Positions 1 to 6,390 of a stretch of 53,148 nucleotides of DNA are shown here, piece by piece. Every line of letters begins with the position of its first letter. The first letter of the stretch is position 1. The notes below the pieces were generated by a model. That model ran no database searches. It was not told the DNA's origin and saw nothing but the letters and a program-made list of their open reading frames with translations. The stretch is from Acidobacteriaceae bacterium (GTDB lineage Bacteria > Acidobacteriota > Terriglobia > Bryobacterales > Bryobacteraceae), in the NCBI GenBank assembly GCA_903970405.1, contig CAJCIT010000190.1, positions 1 through 53,148 on the forward strand. The letters are read 5' to 3'. The position numbers and the translations under genes are program-made.

Positions 1-450
1 TACGGCCGCGGCATCGGCCGCTATATGTATGGCCAAGGCCCTGACGTGGCGGTAAACTCGAACGGACAGCCGACGAATATAACGGCCGCCAGCGGACTGG
101 GGGGCGCCGAACTTCAGCTCACCAAGTCGACGTTGCTGGTGGCATACTATGGGACCGATTACTTCGGGCGCGCCATCGTTTGGGACCCGACTGCCGGGAA
201 GTATGTAGGGTACGGCTACACCGGCTCGGCGAACACTCAGAACCGATTCGTCCAGGAGGCTACTTTCAGTCTCCGGCAGAATTTCTGGGCCGATCCGCGC
301 TATGGAACCCTGGCGTTTTCCGCTCAATACTCCTACCTTTTCCGTGATCCGTGGTGGGTGGCATCCACCTCGCCGACCCGGGCCACGGAAAACATGTTTT
401 TCCTCGATCTGCGCTATACGCTGCCGGGCCAGCCGCCGAAATTGCGGTAA
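1..450 (+). CDS. Outer-membrane beta-barrel protein, C-terminal part
   Basis: The frame is open from the first base of the window, so only the last 149 residues are seen and the start lies outside. The visible part has alternating polar and hydrophobic strands rich in Gly, Tyr, Phe and Trp (for example FSAQYSYLFRDPWWV near the end) and finishes in an aromatic-rich strand, FFLDLRYTL, as in outer-membrane barrels. There is no terminal Phe; a short tail PGQPPKLR follows the last strand. I infer a porin-like or capsule/export-type barrel in the outer membrane, but cannot name substrate or family from this fragment. The 3' end runs into the remains of a higA gene on the opposite strand, so the stop may lie next to an old recombination junction. 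Confidence 0.6.
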   Translation, partial: YGRGIGRYMYGQGPDVAVNSNGQPTNITAASGLGGAELQLTKSTLLVAYYGTDYFGRAIVWDPTAGKYVGYGYTGSANTQNRFVQEATFSLRQNFWADPRYGTLAFSAQYSYLFRDPWWVASTSPTRATENMFFLDLRYTLPGQPPKLR

Positions 451-620
451 TCGGATTGCTTTCGATCGGGGGATATGCCGCACTTCTCATTGACGAGCTC
501 GGACAGTGTCTTGCGGGTCACGCCGAGAGCTTCGGCGGCGTCCGTGATGGTCAAGCCTAAAGGCTCGATGCACTCGCGCAATACGAAGCCTCCGGGGTGC
601 GGAGGATTTTTCATCGGCAT
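414..620 (-). pseudogene. higA: HigA-type antitoxin, 3' truncated
   Basis: The first 52 residues match the start of HigA/VapI-type XRE antitoxins very well: MKNPPHPGG, then EPLGLTITDAAEALGVTRKTLSELVNEKCGISPD, which is the helix-turn-helix region. Family members normally continue with MAxRLxKAxG and reach about 95-105 residues. Here the similarity stops after ISPD near base 465, and the rest of the 68-residue frame reads across the 3' end of the neighbouring barrel gene. I see this as a remnant that lost its C-terminal half when the two regions were joined. It keeps a start codon and the DNA-binding half, so a short DNA-binding product is possible. The antitoxin promoter would lie upstream of the toxin, which is also mostly missing. 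Confidence 0.7.
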
Positions 621-634
621 GGTTCAAACTCCTG

Positions 635-697
635 TTAGTGGTAATCGACATCCAGCGCGTCGGTCTCGACGAAGCGGAAGATTACGCGCAGGGTTAC
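635..697 (-). pseudogene. higB: HigB toxin remnant (C-terminal end only)
   Basis: Reading the reverse strand from about 697 to the stop at 635-637 gives VTLRVIFRFVETDALDVDYH, which matches the last residues of HigB/RelE-type toxins (usual pattern NWRxTFRFxxxDAxxVDYxDYH). No start codon or N-terminal toxin sequence can be followed upstream. The stop is 14 bases before the higA start, the normal higB-higA order and spacing. It is therefore a decayed toxin gene paired with the truncated antitoxin. It is too short to be found as a gene by length alone. Confidence 0.65.
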
Positions 698-797
698 ACA
701 TGTCAAGAATGATGATAGTAAAGAATGCTTTCTCGGAGCCGCTCCCGCACGAGCATACGCGACGCCAGGGCGGTGGTAGTCTGTCCCAAGGGCCGTA

Positions 798-1175
798 ATG
801 AACGCTCATGAAATTCTCAGGCAATGGATCAGTGCCATCAACGCCCACGACGTGAGTGCCCTCGGGGCGCTGATGGCGCCGGATCATGTGTTCGTGGACT
901 CGCTCGGGAATCGGGTGACGGGCTCAAAGTCCATGGAGGCCGGTTGGCGGGGTTACTTCGCAATGTGCCCGGACTACTGGATTCGCGGAGACCACGCCCT
1001 GGCTGAAGGCGAGACGATGCTTATTGCCGGTGAGGCGGGCGGGACAATCGACGGCGTGTCGTGGCGGATACCGGTGGCGTGGAAGGCAGTGATCCGCGGA
1101 GGCCACGTTGTGGGATGGCAGGTGTTTGCCGACAACAAGCCGGTTTACGAAATCCTGGGAAAGCGCGGGAAGTAG
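798..1175 (+). CDS. SnoaL-like / NTF2-fold protein
   Basis: A 125-residue protein of the SnoaL-like, NTF2-like superfamily: an N-terminal helix with the pattern LRQWISAINAHDVSALGALMAPDHVFVD, then a strand-rich second half with WKAVIRGGHVVGWQVFADNKPVYE. Length and pattern fit a single cone-shaped alpha/beta barrel. Members of this family are polyketide cyclases, isomerases, or non-enzymatic binding proteins, and nothing nearby tells which. No signal peptide is present, so it is probably cytoplasmic. An AAGGG a few bases before the ATG at 798 is a plausible ribosome site. It stands alone between the higBA remains and the convergent end of the anti-sigma gene. Confidence 0.7.
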   Translation: MNAHEILRQWISAINAHDVSALGALMAPDHVFVDSLGNRVTGSKSMEAGWRGYFAMCPDYWIRGDHALAEGETMLIAGEAGGTIDGVSWRIPVAWKAVIRGGHVVGWQVFADNKPVYEILGKRGK

Positions 1176-1200
1176 CGCCCCCGCCAGGCGGGCGCTGCGT

Positions 1201-2445
1201 TCACTGCGCCTCGATGCTCTTGAGCAGCCGGCCCACGCGCACGGGGTCTGACGGCTCAGCAAGCTTCCATTCCCGCGTCGCGTCAGCCACCGCTCCCGCC
1301 CGCGCATACAGCACGCCGAGCAATACGTGCCGGTTTGGATACTGAGCGGCTGCCTCTTGCAGCCGCGCCGATACGTCCGCGGCCAACACCTGAAACCGCG
1401 CTTGCGGCGCCGGCGGCTTGGGAACCACCTCCTGTCCACCCCGGCGAATCACCGTGAGTTGCCAGAGATATTTCTCGCCGGGCTGAAGGTTGGCCGGTGG
1501 CTGCCAACTATCGCCGGTCAACACACCGCTGCTTGCGGCCTCGCGCAAGTCCTCGGTGAAGAGGGCCACTCGGACTTTGACCCCCGCCGCCTCCGCACCG
1601 CGCGCCGCCAGTGTCCAGCGAAACTGAGGTCGAGCCGATACCGTCGCGGTAGCGAGCGGATACTCAAGAGCCGCGCCGGCTGGATCTCCGACCCTCCCCC
1701 GCAACACACCGGCGCTTCCCTTCAATTCAGCAATCTCAGCGGGGAGCGCGACCTGCCCTGACCAAAGCGCGTCCTGCTCGAGACGCGCCAGATCCGGCGG
1801 CAAGCTGCTTGGCGCTAGCGTTGAGGTAACCGTCGTTTGGAGATGGGCGGGCACCGGCCAATGAACCGTGCTCCACACAACGGCGGCAATCGCCAGCGTG
1901 GCCGCGAGGGCCGCTCCTGCCGCGATCCACATTCTCAGCGGGCGAGCCGTTTTCCTTGCCGGTGCCGCTGGAGCTGTAGGCGTAGGGCGCGATATCGCTG
2001 CGGGGGGCCACGTTTCTTCGTCCGGGGGCTGGGACGCCAGTGACCGGCTGAGCGAGGCGAGCTGCCGCCAAGGGGCATCCGGTTCATCTGGCATTTCATC
2101 CGCACTCTCTCGATCGCGAAGGAACGCCTGAAGATCGCTAACCTCCTCCCGGCATAGTGGGCATTCCAACAAGTGAGCCTCAACGGTGGGATCGGCCGGT
2201 GAGCCCGCGGCGTAGGCCTCGAGCTGAGCTTCATCCAGATGAGGGCCGTAAGGAAGGTAGGCGCCCTCAAGCTTCCGGCGCAGTGAGATCCCATCGAACG
2301 CGCCGAGGTCTGGCGAGAAAAATTCGGCTGCTGCTCTCCGGCAAGGCTCGCACGCGGCCAGATGATCGTCAACAGACAGAAAGTCCGCGGAACGAAGCGT
2401 ACGCCGGAGGTAGCTTTCAAGTTCTTCCCGGGAAGGATGCGCCAT
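1201..2445 (-). CDS. Membrane anti-sigma-like protein with two zinc fingers
   Basis: A 414-residue protein. The N-terminal cytoplasmic part has two H-x3-C-x2-C motifs typical of zinc-finger anti-sigma factors: His28-Cys32-Cys35 (DDHLAACEPC) and His91-Cys95-Cys98 (EAHLLECPLC). A Pro/Ala-rich linker follows at about 140-168, then one membrane helix at about 171-191 (MWIAAGAALAATLAIAAVVW), then some 220 residues predicted outside the membrane. That outer part has beta-rich, Ig-like stretches and an Ala-rich helical end resembling TPR (YPNRHVLLGVLYARAG). It is the last gene of a reverse-strand set after the sigma factor (71 bases) and the TPR-CHAT gene. I infer that the zinc fingers hold the sigma factor at the membrane and that the outer domain receives the signal. 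Anti-sigma function is inferred from motif and position only. Confidence 0.75.
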   Translation of the reverse strand: MAHPSREELESYLRRTLRSADFLSVDDHLAACEPCRRAAAEFFSPDLGAFDGISLRRKLEGAYLPYGPHLDEAQLEAYAAGSPADPTVEAHLLECPLCREEVSDLQAFLRDRESADEMPDEPDAPWRQLASLSRSLASQPPDEETWPPAAISRPTPTAPAAPARKTARPLRMWIAAGAALAATLAIAAVVWSTVHWPVPAHLQTTVTSTLAPSSLPPDLARLEQDALWSGQVALPAEIAELKGSAGVLRGRVGDPAGAALEYPLATATVSARPQFRWTLAARGAEAAGVKVRVALFTEDLREAASSGVLTGDSWQPPANLQPGEKYLWQLTVIRRGGQEVVPKPPAPQARFQVLAADVSARLQEAAAQYPNRHVLLGVLYARAGAVADATREWKLAEPSDPVRVGRLLKSIEAQ

Positions 2446-2516
2446 GTTTCTTTGTCTATAAGGATGTCAAGAATCGCATCTTATTCCTGCGCTGCCCACT
2501 CTCCGCAGTCAACAAT

Positions 2517-3500
2517 TTAGCCCTCCGGCGCGACGGCCGCCAACCGGCGTCCCAGGCGTTCGCGGGCCGACTTGCGCAAATTGATGACCTGCTGCCGGCG
2601 CAAGCCGAGCCTCTCGCCGATCGCTAGATCGTCGACGGGGAGATGCGGCCACATCTCAGCCAGTTGCTCGGGTTCAATCTCAAGCAATGCGGCGATACTC
2701 CGAACGGAAGCGACACCCGTGACCGGCAACAGGGGCAGCGCCGGAGATCCGTTCTCGTCGCGGAGACTCAGCAGCAACGCCACTCGCTGGGCGCGTGGCA
2801 ATTGCGCAACCTCAGACCAAAGCCAATTCAACTGCTGACGCAATGCCAATCGAGTTTCTACGCTGGGACGATTCTGAGCGATGTCGGGCTGGTAAGCCGT
2901 GGACTGGTCGATGATTCCCGAGCGGGCAGCCACCTGATCGACCAATCGCTCAAAGGGCATGTGGCCTGCCTCCATCGACAGAATTTCCTGAACCACCAGC
3001 AGGGACTGCCGCGAGCTGGCCCAAACGGCGTCTTGGCGGCCAGCGGGGCGCTCGCCATGGCGGTCAGCGGACACCGGACACCATTCGCTGCGCCCGCATG
3101 TCACCTCGCCTTGGCGATTCCACAGGGCTAGTCGAGGATGAGATTTGAAGAGGTAGTGGAGGCGGTTTCTGAGACGCGCCCGCTGAGGGTAGCGCTGACG
3201 GAAAAACTGATTGCAGCCATGGTAGGCGGCCGTGGCGCAATAGGCTTCAAAGTCGGCGATGGGCCCATCGGAAGGCTTCAGCTTGAGGCCGCGCAGACGA
3301 AAAATCAGATCGGCCAGGACATCGTTGCACACATCGCCGGTGTGGTCGCCGCGAAGCCTGGTGGCAACCACGCGCCGGACAATTGGCTCAGCATGCACGC
3401 AAATGAGCTCTTCGAGCAAGGCTTCCCCATCTGGGCCATCGGTAGCGTTCAGAAACCGCGCCAGCACGTCCGGGGAATTAGCGGCAGCGGGTACTTTCAA
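2517..3500 (-). CDS. ECF-like RNA polymerase sigma factor (divergent)
   Basis: A 327-residue protein. Residues about 35-120 resemble sigma region 2 (ELICVHAEPIVRRVVATRL, then DVLADLIFRLRG and FEAYCATAAYHGCNQFFRQRYP, the last resembling the region 2.3-2.4 helix). The C-terminal end has a clear region-4-like helix-turn-helix: LPVDDLAIGERLGLRRQQV followed by NLRKSARERLGRRL. The middle is about 100 residues longer than in a plain ECF sigma factor, with a second region-4-like stretch LPRAQRVALLLSLRDENG. It starts at a TTG with no ribosome site. A -10-like TACAAT lies just before it. It sits between a CHAT protease-like gene (28 bases upstream) and a zinc-finger anti-sigma-like gene, which supports the sigma call. 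Target promoters are unknown. Confidence 0.7.
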   Translation of the reverse strand: MKVPAAANSPDVLARFLNATDGPDGEALLEELICVHAEPIVRRVVATRLRGDHTGDVCNDVLADLIFRLRGLKLKPSDGPIADFEAYCATAAYHGCNQFFRQRYPQRARLRNRLHYLFKSHPRLALWNRQGEVTCGRSEWCPVSADRHGERPAGRQDAVWASSRQSLLVVQEILSMEAGHMPFERLVDQVAARSGIIDQSTAYQPDIAQNRPSVETRLALRQQLNWLWSEVAQLPRAQRVALLLSLRDENGSPALPLLPVTGVASVRSIAALLEIEPEQLAEMWPHLPVDDLAIGERLGLRRQQVINLRKSARERLGRRLAAVAPEG

Positions 3501-3508
3501 CAGATTTT

Positions 3509-3514
3509 ATTGTA
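3509..3514 (-). promoter_or_regulatory. Candidate -10 box ahead of the sigma gene
   Basis: On the reverse strand, TACAAT ends eight bases before the TTG start of the sigma factor, inside the 28-base gap after the CHAT gene. No convincing -35 box is seen. If used, it would give an almost leaderless sigma transcript separate from the CHAT mRNA, possibly for autoregulation. It is a short AT-rich match and could be chance. Confidence 0.3.
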
Positions 3515-3528
3515 ACGGGCGGAAAGCA

Positions 3529-6228
3529 TCAGTAACCATCCCCGACCATGACAAAGCCGGCCCAATAGAAGGGGTGGCGGTAGCGCGGATCGCGCATGAG
3601 CGAAATGGCGGCCCTTTGCAGCGAGCGCGCCCGGCCGAAGCCAGATCCCTCCTCGAGAATTGGTTTCAGGCCGCGATGAAGAGCCAGCATGAGTTGCGTG
3701 GCGGCGGCGGAATCCACTTTCCATTGGCTGACAACCGTGGTGCGGGCGCCGGCCACCAGAAAGGCCCAACTGAGACCGATGAGGCCTTCCCCATAGAGCA
3801 CTTGACCGCCGCCGGTTTCGCAGGCGGAGAGAACGGCCATGTCGGCGTGGAGGTCCAGGTTGAGTATGTCGCGCGCTTCCAGGATGCTGTCGGCGGCGTC
3901 AGGCTTACGAGCCAACTCGAGATATGAATAGAGCGGATTCGCGGGATTCAGAATTCCATGGGTCGCCAAGTGGATGATCCGGTAATGGGGCGCGGCGGCG
4001 AGCCAGGCGGATTTGGAAGCCCCGGGGCCGGTCAACGTAAGCGATCGGTTCGTTCCATAAAGCGCGGCAATCTCACGCACTTCGCGCTCTGTTTGCGGTA
4101 GACCGGACGATTCGGGGTTCCCGGCGGCAAGCAAGGTGGAGGCTTGAATCCCAGAGGTGGCCCGGGCGGGGGAAGCTTCGAAAGTGCGAACACTGTGCCG
4201 GCTTTCACGGAGCACTGTGAGCGATGGGGCGTAGAAAACAGCATGCTCCTCCACCAGGTGCTTGCCATCCGGCGCGAGCAGAGCCTGGAAGGAGAGATTC
4301 CACAGAGGACCGTCCGGCACAATGACCAGCGTCTGCTTCCCCATCAGCGTTGCGGCCACCGGTCCCAAAAGACGGCGATACAGTTTCCGCGCGCTGGCCC
4401 GGTAAGAAAGATCGCGATCGGCCAGGAGCCGCTCAAAGGCTGACACATCGCGCTCCAGTTGAGCGCGATCCCAATCCATTGACTGGACGCCAATTTTCGG
4501 GTGGCCGGCGGCATCCTTCGTTACAGAAAAGAGGAAGAGCTTGTCGGCCGTTACCGCGAATTCCAGAAGCGCGGTGTGGGCGCCGGGAAGAAGCTCGTCT
4601 GTCTCTTGCAGAGTGATGGGAATCGCCTCGCCCCGCTTGACTGCCAGTTCCGGATGAGTCGCGTACATCTGGCGCCGGAAGATCTCAAGCGTGCGCAGTG
4701 AGGCGTCCCACTCCTTACTAAGAGCCTCGCGGCGGGATGGGTCCTTTGCTTCATTCAGTTTCCGGTTCAAATCGCTGGCGGCCGCGGTGAGGCCCGCCTC
4801 CTGAGCCCGCTCCTCAGGTGAGAGCGCAGTGAGGATTTGGGTCCGCCCGTTTCGGACCACGTCCAGCAACTGCCGGGCTTTTGCGCGCTCGGCCGCGGCC
4901 AGGGCGGCCTCGAGCTCGCCATCGTCGATCAGGAGGGCGATCAGGCGATGATACGGCATGATCCGGCGATCGAGAAACGCTTTGCCTTCCTGCTCAGACC
5001 CGCTCACGCCCAGACGCCAGCTCTCCACCTGATCAATCGATTGTTCATAAGCTTCACGAGCCTCCCGGCGATGACCTCGCGCCGCCTCGCAATCGCCAGC
5101 CGCGTGTTGCGCCTGCCAGAGGGTTTCCGGCGTGTTGTATTGCCTGGCCATCGTCAATGCTCGTTGCGCGTCGTCACAAGCCATATCCAAATGCCCGATG
5201 GAGCCCTCCAGTTGCGAGAGATTGGACAAGGCGATGGAGGTGACGAAGAGCGAATCTCCCTGCTCCAAAATCGACAGCGACTGTTTCAGCAGCGCAATAG
5301 CCGCATCTGGACGGTGGCGTTCCTCCTCGAAGGCGGCGTCATTGATCAGGATTGTGCCCTCAAGCTGGCGGTCATCCAACTCGCGAGCGATCCTCAGCGC
5401 CCGCTCGTAGCTCGCGGCAGCCAGGTCAAAGCGCCCCAACTGTTTGTAGACGGGTCCAAGATTGGCAAAGGCGTGTGCCGTTCCAAGACGGTCCCTTCTT
5501 TCCCCGGCGAGTTGGAGCGCTTGCTCGAAGTACTGTTTGGCCGCCTTGTCATCGCCTTCATCCAGGGCAATCGTTCCGAGGTTCGGAATGGCATTCTCAA
5601 GAATCACCGGATAGGCTTTGCCGGTCTCGATCGCCTTTTCGAGGATTTCCCCGGCTCTTCTCAAGTCGCCCAGCCGTTGGTAGTTGATGGAGAGGTTGAT
5701 GAGGCCCTCCGCCACCCGTAAAGACTCGCCTGCCTGGCGGTACAAGGCAATGCTCCGCTGGTCGCAGACGATGGCGCCCTCAAGATCTCCCAGGGCGCGC
5801 TTAGATACGCCAAGGCCACGCAACAAGTCGGCAATGAGCAGCGGGTCCTTGGAAAGTTCAGCCTGTTCCAGACCCTTCTCATAGTTTTCAAGCGCCAGGC
5901 GAACCTGATTCACGCGCCTGAAGCTGATGCCGATGCCGCGGTAGGCAGTCGCCATGCCGGCCGGAGAATGAAGGCGGCGAGCAACCGCAAGAGCAACGCG
6001 GAACTCGCGCAAAGCATCGGTATGCTGACGCCGGTCGAGATGCGATTGAGCCGACTTGCGGCAGGCTTCGAACAAATCCCGGGTGATCTCGGCAGCCGCG
6101 TCATCGAGATGTTTTTCCAGAGTGGAGTCATCCGATATTGACAGTAACGTGGCTGACAGCTCAGCTTGCGCCAGTGTCGCCGCCGCGGCAGTGGCGACCA
6201 GAGCAAACCAAAGTAAGCAGCGCGCCAT
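3529..6228 (-). CDS. Exported TPR-CHAT protease-like protein
   Basis: An 899-residue protein from the ATG at 6228. An in-frame TTG at 6285 would add 19 residues, but the signal peptide MARCLLWFALVATAAAATLAQA starts cleanly at the ATG. Residues about 50-410 are tandem tetratricopeptide repeats (ATAYRGIGISFRRVNQVRLA, LINLSINYQRLGDLRRAGEI, AFANLGPVYKQLGRFDLAA). A helical linker follows, then a CHAT domain at about 560-899 with both expected catalytic residues: His757 in HLATHG and Cys803 in LSACETG. CHAT proteins are caspase-like cysteine peptidases of the separase/caspase clan. The gene is followed by a sigma factor and an anti-sigma-like gene in the same direction. I infer that it is exported and may cut the outer domain of that anti-sigma factor. 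No protease activity can be proved from sequence. Confidence 0.85.
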   Translation of the reverse strand: MARCLLWFALVATAAAATLAQAELSATLLSISDDSTLEKHLDDAAAEITRDLFEACRKSAQSHLDRRQHTDALREFRVALAVARRLHSPAGMATAYRGIGISFRRVNQVRLALENYEKGLEQAELSKDPLLIADLLRGLGVSKRALGDLEGAIVCDQRSIALYRQAGESLRVAEGLINLSINYQRLGDLRRAGEILEKAIETGKAYPVILENAIPNLGTIALDEGDDKAAKQYFEQALQLAGERRDRLGTAHAFANLGPVYKQLGRFDLAAASYERALRIARELDDRQLEGTILINDAAFEEERHRPDAAIALLKQSLSILEQGDSLFVTSIALSNLSQLEGSIGHLDMACDDAQRALTMARQYNTPETLWQAQHAAGDCEAARGHRREAREAYEQSIDQVESWRLGVSGSEQEGKAFLDRRIMPYHRLIALLIDDGELEAALAAAERAKARQLLDVVRNGRTQILTALSPEERAQEAGLTAAASDLNRKLNEAKDPSRREALSKEWDASLRTLEIFRRQMYATHPELAVKRGEAIPITLQETDELLPGAHTALLEFAVTADKLFLFSVTKDAAGHPKIGVQSMDWDRAQLERDVSAFERLLADRDLSYRASARKLYRRLLGPVAATLMGKQTLVIVPDGPLWNLSFQALLAPDGKHLVEEHAVFYAPSLTVLRESRHSVRTFEASPARATSGIQASTLLAAGNPESSGLPQTEREVREIAALYGTNRSLTLTGPGASKSAWLAAAPHYRIIHLATHGILNPANPLYSYLELARKPDAADSILEARDILNLDLHADMAVLSACETGGGQVLYGEGLIGLSWAFLVAGARTTVVSQWKVDSAAATQLMLALHRGLKPILEEGSGFGRARSLQRAAISLMRDPRYRHPFYWAGFVMVGDGY

Positions 6229-6390
6229 CTTACGTTTAGGGCGCTGTGTCGCAACACTGCCGGAAATTCCTGGGTACTCTTGCAACTTCTTTTTTCTTCA
6301 CTTACTCATATCGCGTGATTCTCAGCTTCCTCTTCATAGACAAGGGATGGAGCAGCGCATTGAGCGGCGATCCCTCTGGAGCAGTCGAGC

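Noticed and set aside
1201..6228. A type III-E CRISPR (Craspase) locus
   Set aside because: No repeat array, gRAMP effector or adaptation genes are present; only the CHAT-sigma logic is similar.
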